64,000 nucleotides of DNA from Yamadazyma tenuis (GCF_029203305.1 NC_089462.1:1984001-2048000), one strand, 5' to 3'; positions 34,266 to 44,560 are shown, counted from the first letter of the stretch. Notes: a model not told the origin generated them from the letters alone. Program-made: numbers and translations.

Positions 34266-36239
34266 TTAAGGACCTGAGCTTCTCAAGAACTCCTGGAATG
34301 TATTGTGATCGATATGGATTCTTCCAGTACTCTTCATCTGTTTCTTACCTTCCTTCTGTCTTTCCAACAATTTCTTTCTTCTGGAAATATCTGCAGCATG
34401 AAGCTTTTGGGTGACATCTTTTCTTCTGGCTTTAATGGTCTCTCTGGCAATGACTTTGTTGTTGACTTTGGCCTGAACGGCGACTTCGAATAATTGAGAT
34501 CTCAAGAACTTTTTGAACTTATCAACACTGGACCTGCCCTTAGTGGTAACTTGGGAACGGTGCATTACTTGGGTCAATGCGTCCTGAGGTTCACCATTAA
34601 CACATAACTCCATCTTCACCACATCAGACTTTCTGTAGCCAGCATCCTCATAGTCCAATGTACCATAGCCCTTAGTACTCCCTTTTAGCTTTCCAAAGAA
34701 GTCTTCAACTAATTGAGCTAAGGGAAGTTCATACTTCAAGAGAACTTGTCCTGTAGTCAAATACTCCAAGTCCTTCTGTTCACCTCTATTGTTCTCACAC
34801 AAGGACATCACCACTCCCACATATTCCTCTGGAATCGTCATGATGGCCTCAACAAAAGGCTCCAGGATCTCTTCGATAGTATGTGCCAACGTGGGAAACT
34901 GTGCTGGATTGGTAATTATTTGTTCTAATCCGTCCCGGTAGTTGACTTTATAAGGGACTGTTGGAGCTGTTAAAATAATCTTGGCACCGTACTCCTTATC
35001 AAGTCTCTCTTGAAACACACTAGCATGTAGAGACCCTAAAAACCCGAGTCTCCAACCCAAACCCAAAGCACCGGACGTTTCCTTTTCCAATGTCACGGCT
35101 CTATCGTTCAAAACCAAGTTCTCAATGTGATCGTTCATTACCTTGAACTCAGAACTATCTGCTGGGAATGCCCCCATGAAAACCATCGGTTTCAACTCTT
35201 CAAAGCCGGGAAGAGGTTCCAATCCTTCATGTTTTCCAAGCTGGAGGAACGTATCACCAATCTTGGCATCTCTAGGGTTTCTCATTCCTGGAATAATGTA
35301 GCCCACTTGACCAGCCTTTAGGGTTTCAGTGGGTAATTTGTCAGGGTACATAATTCCAGTTTGTTTAACTTCATACTTCTTGTCTGTATGATACGAAACC
35401 AATTTCATACCTTTTTTTACCACTCCATCTACAACAAACACCAACATCACCACTCCAACATATGGGTCATGCCATGAGTCCACAAGCAATGCTCTCAAAG
35501 GCAGGTCCAAGGTTCCACCAGGTGAAGGAATATCGCTTATGACTCGAGGGAGAATCTTCTCAACATTAAGACCAGTTTTGGCACTCACGGGAATGCATTC
35601 TTCGCTTGGAAGTTCAAATGTTGTCTCCACCTGTTGTACGGCAGCTGGGATATCGGCTGCATCCAAGTCGATTTTGTTGATAACTGGTATAAGTTTCAAT
35701 CCCATGCTATACGCAAGGAAGAAATTCGCTACTGTTTGGGCCTGGACTCCTTGAGAAGCATCCACCAAGAGCAACGCTCCTCCACAAGACGCGTATGATC
35801 TTGATACCTCTGAGCGGAAATCAACGTGTCCAGGGGTATCTACTAAATGCAAAAGATAATCTTGTTCTGTGGTTGGATCCGTGTAAAACATTGTGCACGT
35901 TTGAGCTTTGACAGTGATGCCTCGTTCTCGCTCCACATCCAATTTATCGAGAACCTGTTTGTTCAGCCCTGGTTGTATGACTCCGGTTAGCTCGAGAAAT
36001 CGATCCGATAGAGTGGATTTGCCGTGGTCGACGTGTGCAACTACACTGAAGTTTCGGTAGTTTTCAATGGGAATTTTGTCTATCCTCTCTTGGACTTGTT
36101 TGATGTAGTTCTCTTTATCGAGACTGATCTTTTTGTCGATTAGGGAAGGTATGTGGGCATTATATCGAAGTGTTGATCCATAAAAGCTTCTTCGTAGCCC
36201 GTTGTTTAAGAGTTTTCTCGGAAGATATCGAACAACCAT
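34266..36239 (-). CDS. GUF1: Mitochondrial LepA-type GTPase Guf1
   Basis: A 657-aa mitochondrial elongation factor 4 (LepA) homologue, a ribosome-binding GTPase that supports accurate mitochondrial translation. G-motifs are complete: AHVDHGKS (68-75), the switch residues [17 protein letters not shown] and NKID. The LepA-specific C-terminal domain is present ([34 protein letters not shown]). The first 40 residues are Arg/Leu-rich with no acidic residues before residue 35, an import signal. Length matches fungal Guf1 (about 650 aa). It converges with ILV1, 52 bp between stops. Confidence 0.96.
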   Translation of the reverse strand: MVVRYLPRKLLNNGLRRSFYGSTLRYNAHIPSLIDKKISLDKENYIKQVQERIDKIPIENYRNFSVVAHVDHGKSTLSDRFLELTGVIQPGLNKQVLDKLDVERERGITVKAQTCTMFYTDPTTEQDYLLHLVDTPGHVDFRSEVSRSYASCGGALLLVDASQGVQAQTVANFFLAYSMGLKLIPVINKIDLDAADIPAAVQQVETTFELPSEECIPVSAKTGLNVEKILPRVISDIPSPGGTLDLPLRALLVDSWHDPYVGVVMLVFVVDGVVKKGMKLVSYHTDKKYEVKQTGIMYPDKLPTETLKAGQVGYIIPGMRNPRDAKIGDTFLQLGKHEGLEPLPGFEELKPMVFMGAFPADSSEFKVMNDHIENLVLNDRAVTLEKETSGALGLGWRLGFLGSLHASVFQERLDKEYGAKIILTAPTVPYKVNYRDGLEQIITNPAQFPTLAHTIEEILEPFVEAIMTIPEEYVGVVMSLCENNRGEQKDLEYLTTGQVLLKYELPLAQLVEDFFGKLKGSTKGYGTLDYEDAGYRKSDVVKMELCVNGEPQDALTQVMHRSQVTTKGRSSVDKFKKFLRSQLFEVAVQAKVNNKVIARETIKARRKDVTQKLHAADISRRKKLLERQKEGKKQMKSTGRIHIDHNTFQEFLRSSGP

Positions 36240-36307
36240 GAATGCGTTTATTCATTAACTGCGAAAATTTTTTTGTTCCAATAGCTGCAAATAAAATGTG
36301 TATTAAA

Positions 36308-37489
36308 CTATTTGTGCTTTTCGGCAAATTCAATGACAAACTTGGCAAGAAGCTCGACACTTTCCAATTGCACTGCATTATAAATAGAGGCTCTCATACC
36401 ACCCACTGATCTGTGTCCCTTCAAAGCTTGAAGATTCTTCTCACCAGCGTCCTTGAGAAACACACTGTCCAAGTCAGGGTTGTTGAGGGTGAAGACCACG
36501 TTCATATTGGATCTGACCTTTGAATTCTTCACAGCCAAAGAGTAAACCGACGGATATTTAGTTAAAGCCCCGTATAACACCTCGGCCTTCTTTTCATTGA
36601 TGGCTTGGATGGCAGAAATTCCTCCGTTTTTCAAGAGCTTTGCTGTCACCAACTTCAAGATCTGACAGGTGAAGATAGGAATCGTGTTATAGGCAGAGTT
36701 GTTCTTTACCACCGTTGGATAGTGGAACGCGATAGGGGACAAAGGAATACCCCATTCCTTTAATTGGTTATCGGAAGCTTGTTCTAATAAACTCTTCTTG
36801 ATGATATAGATGGTCAAACCAGCCAACCCAATGTTCTTTTGTGCTCCGGCCATGATCAAACCATACTTTGAAACATCAATCCTCTTGGAAACAATGTTAG
36901 AGGACATATCAGCCACCAACTCTACTCCTTGCAAGTACTCTTGTGGTGGGGTGTCCTTGAACTCGTTACCATTCACGGTTTCGTTGTCACAAATGTACAA
37001 GTAAGCAGTGTTGTCTTTATTCAAGGGTTTCCATTCGCTATAACTGGGTATATCACTGAACTTGATATTCTTTGTGTTTACCACAACTTCAGCATCGAAT
37101 CCTAATCTTACAGCCTCTTCCAAAGACTTTTCAGACCAAGATCCGGTGACCGCATAAGCAGCTTTTCCAAGCTTCCCATTGTGTTTGGTGGCATAGTTCG
37201 CCATTAAGTTGTAGGCGATGGAAGAAAAACCAGATGTTCCTCCTCCTTGCATGAAGAACACTTCATGAGTGTCAGGAATATCCAATAATTTGGTCAAGTT
37301 GGCCTTGGTATCATCAATCACTTGGATGGCAGGTTTGGATCTGTGGGAGATTTCACCGATTCCAACGTTTTCTCCGTTGTAGCTAATCAAGTCGAGAGCT
37401 GCTTGTTGCAATACGTCTGTTGGTAGTAAGGCAGGACCGGCTCCAAAGTAGTGGGCCTTGCCACGCTGTAATGGGTTTTGTTCACTCAT
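36308..37489 (-). CDS. SER1: Phosphoserine aminotransferase
   Basis: A 393-aa cytosolic PLP enzyme, converting 3-phosphohydroxypyruvate and glutamate to phosphoserine in serine biosynthesis. Family wording is intact from the N-terminus (YFGAGPALLPTDVL, GIGEISHRS) through the PLP lysine motif (MAGAQKNIGLAGLT) to the C-terminal GHRSVGGMRASIYNA. Length equals S. cerevisiae Ser1 (395 aa). A perfect TGAGTCA (37531-37537) lies 42 bp before the ATG, as expected for a Gcn4-controlled gene. GUF1 starts 68 bp downstream of its stop. Confidence 0.97.
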   Translation of the reverse strand: MSEQNPLQRGKAHYFGAGPALLPTDVLQQAALDLISYNGENVGIGEISHRSKPAIQVIDDTKANLTKLLDIPDTHEVFFMQGGGTSGFSSIAYNLMANYATKHNGKLGKAAYAVTGSWSEKSLEEAVRLGFDAEVVVNTKNIKFSDIPSYSEWKPLNKDNTAYLYICDNETVNGNEFKDTPPQEYLQGVELVADMSSNIVSKRIDVSKYGLIMAGAQKNIGLAGLTIYIIKKSLLEQASDNQLKEWGIPLSPIAFHYPTVVKNNSAYNTIPIFTCQILKLVTAKLLKNGGISAIQAINEKKAEVLYGALTKYPSVYSLAVKNSKVRSNMNVVFTLNNPDLDSVFLKDAGEKNLQALKGHRSVGGMRASIYNAVQLESVELLAKFVIEFAEKHK

Positions 37490-37530
37490 ATCTAGTTTTG
37501 AGGTTGACTAGTTAATAAAATTTTCGCGAC

Positions 37531-37537
37531 TGAGTCA
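37531..37537. promoter_or_regulatory. Gcn4-type site upstream of SER1
   Basis: TGAGTCA, followed by T, is 42 bp before the SER1 ATG. It matches the Gcn4/AP-1 consensus exactly. SER1 is a general amino-acid control target in S. cerevisiae, which supports function here. Confidence 0.6.
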
Positions 37538-37719
37538 TAGAACAATAGACCCAACATTAGGATGATAATGATTTTGAGATGCTTGATATTAAGGAGTGGA
37601 AAATGAGACCAAGGCTGTTATAGTGGGGGTGAAGGATTCACAAGGTACCCGTGTATACTTCAGAGTTTTCAAAACCCAAATTTTTTAGGTTTCTGACATT
37701 TTAGTCGATGGCTGCAAAG

Positions 37720-38688
37720 TTAATCATCTCTCGACCGGATCCCACTGATGTAGTAAATGATCTCCACACTCTCCAGGTCGTCCAACAAGCAGTGTAAAAC
37801 ACACACTTCTCGGTCCACAAGGAGTAAGATCACAACCTTGCAACTAGCAACTATCTTCGAAGCCATTTTCCAGTCTCGTAGTCTAACATGAATGGTCTTA
37901 TCCTCATTCTCATCCTGCTCATCCACATAGTCATTCGGATCTCGTACATCAAACATCGCTGTATTAACCAACGAGTCCTCCTGTGATTCCGATGCTGGAG
38001 GCTTTCGAATATCGAGCTTTTCATTCAAGCTAATCGTCACCTTATACTTTCCTTCCTCCACTAACAAGAACCCCAAGAACCCTCCACCCCGGCGAGTACA
38101 CTTGATGGTGACAATTTCATTGTTCAGAGTCCGCCGGAACTTGTCAAGCCTCTTATACGTGGAGACAAACTCCTTGGGCAATGGCATGATTAGGTCCACC
38201 GTCGGAAGTTCAGGCTCTTTCAACACCATTGATTCATGATTCAGCTTCAAGATCTTTACGGGGATCTTGAAAGTGTGGTTGATGGAGTTGCCGTTATCGT
38301 TGACATGCGAGTAGAATAACGCCAATGACGCGGCCCGGCTCTTTGCGCCATGGTCGTCTCCTCCATCAGGCTTCCTCTGCAATCGGAGATTTAAACCATC
38401 ACTATTGGCCCTTTCGAAGTGGCGTAGAGTCTGGAGCAAAAGCTCACAGTTGAGCTCCAACAGAATTGTATTGTCGTTGATGCTAACTAGCTCCACCTGT
38501 TCGAAAAGCGACTGCATTTTCAACTTGCACCAAATCTGTGGCTCTTGAGACACCGATCCATCGCTCACCAGAATCACCACGAGCATCGTAGGCGTGAACC
38601 GGAGCACCACAAACTTCCGCAGCGAGCTGATGAGAGAGAGCGTGTTGAGAAGTCCCAGCAGGTCTCGTGACAACAACTTGAGCTTCAT
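37720..38688 (-). CDS. MEC3: Hus1/Mec3-type subunit of the 9-1-1 DNA-damage checkpoint clamp
   Basis: A 322-aa Hus1-like clamp protein. With Rad17 and Ddc1 counterparts it forms the PCNA-like 9-1-1 ring that signals DNA damage. The N-terminus has the Hus1 pattern (MKLKLLSRDLLGLLNTLSLI, then SSLRKFVVLRFTPTMLVVIL), and the centre has LPTVDLIMPLPKEFVSTYKR. The C-terminus shows VRLRDWKMASKIVASCKVVI with the following VCVLHC...YYISG strands, typical for Hus1. It is shorter than S. cerevisiae Mec3 (474 aa) and closer to metazoan Hus1 (280 aa). The first ATG is at 38688; a divergent DYRK kinase starts 130 bp away. Confidence 0.85.
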   Translation of the reverse strand: MKLKLLSRDLLGLLNTLSLISSLRKFVVLRFTPTMLVVILVSDGSVSQEPQIWCKLKMQSLFEQVELVSINDNTILLELNCELLLQTLRHFERANSDGLNLRLQRKPDGGDDHGAKSRAASLALFYSHVNDNGNSINHTFKIPVKILKLNHESMVLKEPELPTVDLIMPLPKEFVSTYKRLDKFRRTLNNEIVTIKCTRRGGGFLGFLLVEEGKYKVTISLNEKLDIRKPPASESQEDSLVNTAMFDVRDPNDYVDEQDENEDKTIHVRLRDWKMASKIVASCKVVILLLVDREVCVLHCLLDDLESVEIIYYISGIRSRDD

Positions 38689-38817
38689 GTGTGACAATTT
38701 GCGGTGATAGAAGCTACTGGCGTCGCGATCTCAAAATTCAGTTTCGCATTCAGTCGCGATCTGAATCTTAAAACCAAAATACACATTCACATTCGTTTCA
38801 CACAAAGCACACACGGC

Positions 38818-41037
38818 ATGGAAAACGTCTCGGGAACCTTCGAGCACAAGCCCCCCAGGACCAAGCCCAGTCCTGAGACTCGTCTCCCGCCACCCAAGCC
38901 CCAGGCCAGGTCTCCTCCCACTGTTCCAAAACTCCCTACTCTCTCCACCTCCAGGAGAGCTGAAGCCCGCGCTTCTTTGTATAAGTCCACCTCCAACAAC
39001 AACCTTTCAAATTCCCTTTACATTTCCAAAACTCCGTCACGTGTGGTGGCTACCGCCATACCACGGTCGCTCCTGGCCACCAGAAAGGCGGTACGGTCCC
39101 AACTTTCCAACGAGTCCAAGTCGGTGGGTGGTACACCCTTTCGAGGTGAAGTAAGCTACATGAAAGAAACATCGTCGTCCATGAGGAAAAACTCAAACCC
39201 CTTCAACTCACCCAACTCTCCAGCATCCAGCTTCCCGGACTCATACCCTTTGATCACAAGCAGAAGACACCTCTCGAATCTGAGCAGGCCTTCAGACATC
39301 ACCAACTTGAATTACGAGAGATCCAGAAAGGATTCGCCCTCCAAGCGTCACATCCTGCAGTCTGCAGCGGAAATATCCAAGGCAGATGTGTACACGCGCT
39401 TGTATAACGGATCAAAGCCAAAACCCTCACTACATCACGATGGTACTCACCATCAACCTTCACAGCAGAGCCCTTCCAATGCGCTTCGGCGGAGCTTCAG
39501 CTCGCTCGAACTCCAGAAGGAGATTCCCAAGATCCGGAGCTTGTCTCATTTGTATGCCACGATATATGACGAAGACCCCAGTTTGTTTGAAGACGTGGAG
39601 TCCACAGAGTTCTGCTCCAACGAGTCTAAAACAGTAGAAGAACTCACCATCGAAGGCTCGAGTGAGACAGAGACGTCGCTAGACGTTTACGAAAGAGGCG
39701 AGTTGTTGAGGCGGAAAGATATCTACATACTTCCTGATATCCATAGTCAGGGTCATCGAAGCATAAACATCAGGAACCACAGCAATAACTATGGGTTTGA
39801 CGACAAAACCGGCAACTATGTGGTTATTCCAAACGACCATATCAAGTATAGGTACAGGATTTTGTCTGTGTTAGGAAACGGATCGTTTGGGAATGTGGTG
39901 AAATGTCTTGATAAAAAGTATACTGACCCCAAGAACCATAAAGACAAGGTAGTTGCCATTAAAATCATCAAAAGTGATATCAACTGGTCCCTTCAAGCTG
40001 TTTATGAAATTAAGATGTTGAAACATTTGAACTCCCACAAGACAGTCGTTGAGGGTAACACCTATGCTCTGGAATATGCAACTTCAGATTGCCCTGTGCT
40101 CAAATACTACGATCACTTCCACTTCAGAGGCCATATGTGCATCGTCATGGAACCACTATCGGTGAACCTATTCACTATGTTGGAGATCATCAAGTTCCAA
40201 GGCTTGTCACTCCCGGTGCTACAGCTTTTTGTAAAGAAGATTTTAAGAGGACTCGAGTACATTCACTCAATGAATATTTTGCACTGCGATATCAAGCCCG
40301 AAAATATTATGATCAAGTTCCCCCTGGCAGCTCTGTTGGATGACGTTACCGAGGAGTCTTTGGTGGTGAAAATCGTTGATTTTGGGACATCGTGTTTCGT
40401 CAATGAGATCTCGTATTCCTACATCCAATCGAGATTCTACAGGGCTCCTGAAGTCATACTCGGAGCCAGGTATGATAAGATGATTGATATATGGTCCCTT
40501 GGGTGTATTGTAACCGAATTGTTTACTGGAGATGCATTACTTCCAGGCAAAAATGAGTTGGAGCAAATAGCCCTTATACTCGAGCTTTTTGGTGCCCCCA
40601 ATAGTGGCCTTATTCTACAACAAAGACATAGCTTATTGAGATCTATGAAAGAGCAAACTGCTGTCAACAAGTTTGACGAAAGAGCCAGCGTCAACAATTC
40701 TAATATACTAAACAGTGGAGGAGCTGATGAGAAGTCTATAAAAAAAACCCTTCTTTATACTTTTTTTGATATGGAGGGAAGAATTAATATTCAGTTCTTG
40801 AATATGAGAATCCAAGCAGCTCAAAATATTGCGGGTGGAACCACCAATGGCCGGAAGACTTTCAAAATTGCCTCAAGAAACTTGGAGATGAGATTGAGAT
40901 TGAGATCATGCCGGGAAGACCTGAAGAAGTCGGAGTCGTTCATAAAGTTTTTGTCAAAAATCTTCAAGTGGGACCCCAACCAGCGTACGGATGCATCTGG
41001 GTTGCTCCAAGATCCCTTTCTCACTGATTCTGACTGA
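38818..41037 (+). CDS. DYRK-family protein kinase (Pom1/DYRK2-like)
   Basis: A 739-aa dual-specificity Tyr-regulated kinase. The N-terminal 330 residues are Pro/Ser-rich and probably unstructured. The kinase domain starts near residue 345 with YRILSVLGNGSFGNVVKCLD; catalytic residues are K382 (VVAIKIIK), D491 (ILHCDIKPENIM) and D521 (VDFGTSC). The activation loop YSYIQSRFYRAPE (Y533 and Y535) is the DYRK signature, where the second Tyr is autophosphorylated. A long insert (about residues 600-690) precedes the last helices. It is not Yak1, which lacks this insert and differs in the N-terminal box. S. cerevisiae has no DYRK2-type kinase besides Yak1; fission yeast Pom1 controls polarity and cell size. 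Start is the ATG at 38818; upstream frame begins only with GTG. Confidence 0.88.
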   Translation: MENVSGTFEHKPPRTKPSPETRLPPPKPQARSPPTVPKLPTLSTSRRAEARASLYKSTSNNNLSNSLYISKTPSRVVATAIPRSLLATRKAVRSQLSNESKSVGGTPFRGEVSYMKETSSSMRKNSNPFNSPNSPASSFPDSYPLITSRRHLSNLSRPSDITNLNYERSRKDSPSKRHILQSAAEISKADVYTRLYNGSKPKPSLHHDGTHHQPSQQSPSNALRRSFSSLELQKEIPKIRSLSHLYATIYDEDPSLFEDVESTEFCSNESKTVEELTIEGSSETETSLDVYERGELLRRKDIYILPDIHSQGHRSINIRNHSNNYGFDDKTGNYVVIPNDHIKYRYRILSVLGNGSFGNVVKCLDKKYTDPKNHKDKVVAIKIIKSDINWSLQAVYEIKMLKHLNSHKTVVEGNTYALEYATSDCPVLKYYDHFHFRGHMCIVMEPLSVNLFTMLEIIKFQGLSLPVLQLFVKKILRGLEYIHSMNILHCDIKPENIMIKFPLAALLDDVTEESLVVKIVDFGTSCFVNEISYSYIQSRFYRAPEVILGARYDKMIDIWSLGCIVTELFTGDALLPGKNELEQIALILELFGAPNSGLILQQRHSLLRSMKEQTAVNKFDERASVNNSNILNSGGADEKSIKKTLLYTFFDMEGRINIQFLNMRIQAAQNIAGGTTNGRKTFKIASRNLEMRLRLRSCREDLKKSESFIKFLSKIFKWDPNQRTDASGLLQDPFLTDSD

Positions 41038-41176
41038 ACTCATTTGCAGCCATGTTTACCAAATATTAAAAAGTACATTTCAAACAAAATAAATTTATCA
41101 CGAAATACACGGACAACTAACATATCAACTTGTCTCTGCTCTTTTACAGTTCTGCTCTGGCCATCGTCAACCCTTC

Positions 41177-41183
41177 AAAAAAA
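41177..41183 (-). terminator. RNA polymerase III terminator (T7) after tRNA-Phe
   Basis: Seven T residues in the sense orientation, 7 nt beyond the tRNA-Phe 3' end. Confidence 0.8.
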
Positions 41184-41189
41184 TTAAAT

Positions 41190-41282
41190 TGCGAATTCTG
41201 TGGATCGAACACAGGACCTTCAGATTAACTGCGACTGGAGTGTAACTTCAGTCTGACGCTCTCCCAACTGAGCTAAATCCGC
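41190..41282 (-). tRNA. tRNA-Phe(GAA) with a 20-nt intron
   Basis: 93 nt including discriminator A (41190). The acceptor GCGGATT/AATTCGC is like the S. cerevisiae gene, the D arm is AGCTCAGTTGGGAGAGC, and the anticodon loop is CTGAAG with intron after position 37 (41226-41245 on the plus strand) followed by A38 and TCTGA. The T arm is CTGTGTTCGATCCACAG. tRNA-Phe(GAA) carries an intron in most yeasts, at the same place. Confidence 0.97.
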
Positions 41283-41725
41283 GAGTACAGAGAAAATAAT
41301 TGAAACTCTTCTTGACTGAAATGACTGAACACATTCCCCTTACTAAGCCCTAATTCGGTTCATAGTATAGGCCTCATCGTATAGCACTATCACTGTTGAT
41401 ATTCTTGAAGCATAACTGAAATAAAGTGTGTTCGCGTAATTAGACGAATTAGACTACCATCGTATCCACGTTTTTGCGAACACTACGTAGTGTAATTTCG
41501 AGCACACCAAAAATTTAAGATGTTGATCGTGAAATCAAATGTTTGAAAAGATACCTGAAATTGTTACGCCAAACTTTCATTACGTAAACCACAAGGGCAT
41601 ATATATTAATACATTAAAGAGTATTATTAAGCGAAATAACTAGACAAAGAGAAATTATAATAACCAAACATTCATAAACAATCACGTTTCTCATGTATGT
41701 ATCATATCCAGGTTCCATTGGATAT

Positions 41726-44560
41726 TCAAATTGAGATCCACAAGAGAGCAGACAAAACAGCCAAGAATGTGTAAGTGTTCTTTGAGCCCATAGCCTCGTA
41801 AGTGGATACTTCTTTTGGTGAAGTGTCGGAGCCATTGCCGGCAGAAGCAGCTTCAGAAGCAGCTCCAGAACCACTACCTTTAGCACCAGTTGGAGCAACG
41901 GTTTCAGCAGGGTTAGCAGTCACGGCAGCGGCGCAAGTGAACGTTGTATATGTTGTGACTGTAGCATCTCCTGCCGCATTTGTGCATGGCTCGGTGACCA
42001 CGACAGTGGACACTAATGAGTGTGGGATGTTACAGACAACGGTTTTCTTACCATTATCGCCAGTTGTGGTTGTAGTGGAAGGTTCCTTGCAGGTGCATGG
42101 CAAAATAATGGTGGTGACATCTTTTTCAGTGACAACAGGTACTGGAGTTTCAACGACAACAGTTGGTTTACCATCGGTTCCGGTTGTGGTATAAGTTGAT
42201 GTAACAGATCCGGTCCACGGGGTAGTGATGGTAGGTTCAGGAGTCTCAACAACCACAGTTGGTACACCATCTGGTCCTGTGGTAGTGTAAGTGGATGTAA
42301 CAGAACCAGTCCATGGAGTAGTGATGGTATGTTCAGGAGTCTCAACAACAACTGTCTTGTCACCATCTGGTCCTGTGGTAGTGTAAGTGGATGTAACAGA
42401 ACCAGTCCATGGGGTGGTAATGGTGAAGACAGAAGCGGGTGTTTCAATCACCACAGTTGGTTCGCCATCGGTTCCAGTAGTAGTGTAAGTTGAGGTGAAT
42501 GATCCTGTCCATGGAGTAGTGATGGTATGTTCAGGAGTCTCAACAACAATTGTCTTGTCACCATTTGGTCCTGTGGTAGTGTAAGTGGATGTTCCAGAGC
42601 CAGTCCAAGGAGTAGTGATGGTGAAGACAGAAGCGGGTGTTTCAATCATCACAGTTGGTTCGCCATCGGTTCCAGTAGTAGTGTAAGTTGAGGTGAATGA
42701 ACCAGTCCATGGGGTAGTGATGGTAGGTTCAGGAGTCTCAACAACAATTGTCTTGTCACCATTTGGTCCAGTAGTGGTATAGGTAGATGTTCCAGAGCCA
42801 GTCCAAGGGGTGGTAATAGTGAAAACACTAGCTGGGGTCTCAACAAAGGCAGTTGGTTTACCATCGGTTCCAGTAGTGGTATAGGTAGATGTCCCAGAAC
42901 CAGTCCAAGGGGTGGTAATGGTGGGAATATTTGGAGATGGCACTGGACTAGAGGGAGCTGGACTAGAAGGAGCTGGACTAGAAGGAGATGGACTAGAAGG
43001 AGCAGGACTAGAAGGAGCAGGACTAGAAGGAGAGATAACACTGGAAGATGGTCCTGTTGAAGATGGAGTGCTTGAAGATGATATTGGAGTAGTTGAATTA
43101 AACCAGTGGAAAGACAGGCTTGTTGTCTTAACTGTCGATGAAGAAGGACTTGATGGAGTAGGAGTTGTTTCAACAACAACGGTCACTGGGTCACTTGGGT
43201 TTGAGGGGGTAATAGTAAAGGTAGTGGCGATGGATCCAAGATGGGTTGTAGTTGTTGTTGATTCTGGAGTTTTGACTTCAACCGTTACAGGATCACTTGG
43301 ATTGGATCCAAGATGGGTTGTAGTTGTTGTTGATTCTGGAGTTTTGACTTCAACCGTTACAGGATCACTTGGATTGGATGGGTAGATTGTGGTAGTAGTG
43401 GTACCTTTGCCTGTCCATGGCTCAGTAGTGGTCGTTGTTGATTCTGGAGTTTTGACTTCAACCGTTACAGGATCACTTGGATTGGATGGGTAGATTGTGG
43501 TAGTAGTGGTACCTTTGCCCGTCCATGGTTCTGTGGTAGAGGTAGTAGATTCTGGAGTTTTGACTTCAACAGTCACAGGATCACTTGGATTGGATGGGTA
43601 GATTGTAATAGTAGTAGGTTCTGAACCCGTCCACACTTCAGTAGTAGTGGTTGTAGATTCTGGAGTTTTGACTTCAACCGTTACAGGATCACTTGGATTG
43701 GATGGGTAGATTGTAATAGTAGTGGGTACTGAACCTGTCCATGGTTCAGTAGTTGTGGTTGTGGTTTCTGGTACTTCTTTAGTAACAGTCACATCACCAT
43801 CCGATCCTGTTACTGTAAAATACTCAGTATCTGTACCAGTCCATATTTTGGTGGTGGTGGTGGTGTAACACAAGTCTTTGTCATCTGCTGTAGAATAATA
43901 CCATGGAATATCATCTGTTGCAACAGTACCGTTGGGACAAGTTACTTGAAATGACATTCTAGCTTGGTTTGGTGACTCATTGTAATAGAGAATCTTCACG
44001 GGGTAGTATTGTCCAGCTTTAAGCTGTACCTTAGCCAGGGCCAGAGATAAAGCGTAATCTGTATTTGTTCCATTAGCTTTGATTTGAGCGCCAGCTGCGG
44101 AGAGTTCGTTGGGGTTTGTACAACAGTCTAAATCTCCAGAAGCACCACCAATATTCATAGAAATATAATCCTCAGCTGCTGTGAAAGCAAATGTGTAAGT
44201 CCCATCTTCAGGGGCACGAAAGTATCCTGAAAGTCTTAAACCAAACTTGATAACATTTGTGCTTCTATCGTAAACATCTTGATAGTAAGTGGTACTATTG
44301 GCTGTTGCTGAGGATACATCGGGGATTCCAGTAATAGTAATGTCAATATCCTCAACTCCATACTTAGTGTAGTCAGGAGTCAATCCATCTATAGTAGCAA
44401 GATAGGCATAGGAGTCCTGGTAAAAGGCCACTTCATCAAAGTAATCAACCGCAAGTCCACTATTGGTGGATGGGGGACTACATCCGGAATACCCAAGAAC
44501 AAGGGGGAGACTTAAAGACCCAATTAATAGCAATTTAGGGAGCATCTTCGTTGTTGCCAT
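41726..44560 (-). CDS. GPI-anchored cell-wall adhesin with PA14/GLEYA-like head and two Thr-rich repeat arrays
   Basis: A 944-aa surface protein. A signal peptide ends near residue 23 (PKLLLIGSLSLPLVLG). Residues about 25-235 form a PA14/GLEYA-like carbohydrate-binding head (LSGYFRAPEDGTYTFAFTAA, SMNIGGASGDLDCC, with paired Cys). Next is array 1 (43165-43770): about six units of up to 36 residues around PWTGS..TTITIYPSNPSDP. A Ser/Pro block (SSPAPSSPAPSS) follows. Array 2 (42140-42925) has eight 32-34-residue units starting ITTPWTGS. A Cys-containing region and Ser/Ala/Gly tail lead to a hydrophobic end TYTFLAVLSALLWISI for GPI attachment. It is a Flo/Als-type adhesin by architecture, not a recognised orthologue. 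The array copies are nearly identical, so length alleles are likely. A very long upstream region (2 kb) suits such genes. Confidence 0.85.
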   Translation of the reverse strand: MATTKMLPKLLLIGSLSLPLVLGYSGCSPPSTNSGLAVDYFDEVAFYQDSYAYLATIDGLTPDYTKYGVEDIDITITGIPDVSSATANSTTYYQDVYDRSTNVIKFGLRLSGYFRAPEDGTYTFAFTAAEDYISMNIGGASGDLDCCTNPNELSAAGAQIKANGTNTDYALSLALAKVQLKAGQYYPVKILYYNESPNQARMSFQVTCPNGTVATDDIPWYYSTADDKDLCYTTTTTKIWTGTDTEYFTVTGSDGDVTVTKEVPETTTTTTEPWTGSVPTTITIYPSNPSDPVTVEVKTPESTTTTTEVWTGSEPTTITIYPSNPSDPVTVEVKTPESTTSTTEPWTGKGTTTTTIYPSNPSDPVTVEVKTPESTTTTTEPWTGKGTTTTTIYPSNPSDPVTVEVKTPESTTTTTHLGSNPSDPVTVEVKTPESTTTTTHLGSIATTFTITPSNPSDPVTVVVETTPTPSSPSSSTVKTTSLSFHWFNSTTPISSSSTPSSTGPSSSVISPSSPAPSSPAPSSPSPSSPAPSSPAPSSPVPSPNIPTITTPWTGSGTSTYTTTGTDGKPTAFVETPASVFTITTPWTGSGTSTYTTTGPNGDKTIVVETPEPTITTPWTGSFTSTYTTTGTDGEPTVMIETPASVFTITTPWTGSGTSTYTTTGPNGDKTIVVETPEHTITTPWTGSFTSTYTTTGTDGEPTVVIETPASVFTITTPWTGSVTSTYTTTGPDGDKTVVVETPEHTITTPWTGSVTSTYTTTGPDGVPTVVVETPEPTITTPWTGSVTSTYTTTGTDGKPTVVVETPVPVVTEKDVTTIILPCTCKEPSTTTTTGDNGKKTVVCNIPHSLVSTVVVTEPCTNAAGDATVTTYTTFTCAAAVTANPAETVAPTGAKGSGSGAASEAASAGNGSDTSPKEVSTYEAMGSKNTYTFLAVLSALLWISI
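42140..42925 (-). repeat. Adhesin repeat array 2 (eight ITTPWTGS units)
   Basis: Eight tandem coding units of 32-34 residues, alternating two subtypes: one ends (V/I)ETPASVFT and another ends VVETPE(P/H)T. DNA identity between alternate units is high, which points to higher-order duplication of a two-unit block. Confidence 0.85.
43165..43770 (-). repeat. Adhesin repeat array 1 with exact 72-nt duplication
   Basis: Six tandem units, the full ones 36 residues long with core YPSNPSDPVTVEVKTPES. Two are short (24 residues) and have HLGSNPSDP in place of the full unit. The short copies reflect a 72-nt (24-codon) duplication at 43232-43303 and 43304-43375 that is near identical. In-frame deletion or duplication is evident. 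Confidence 0.9.

Larger units (their letters stand above)
41038..41725. other. Intergenic region around tRNA-Phe
   Basis: About 690 bp between the kinase and the adhesin stop. It contains tRNA-Phe (41190-41282) and its T7 terminator; the rest is AT-rich with no ORF of note. Confidence 0.6.

Noticed and set aside
42013..43385. Several 65-180-codon frames on both strands within the adhesin repeats
   Set aside because: Repeat arrays with a period divisible by three stay open in other frames; these are shadows.
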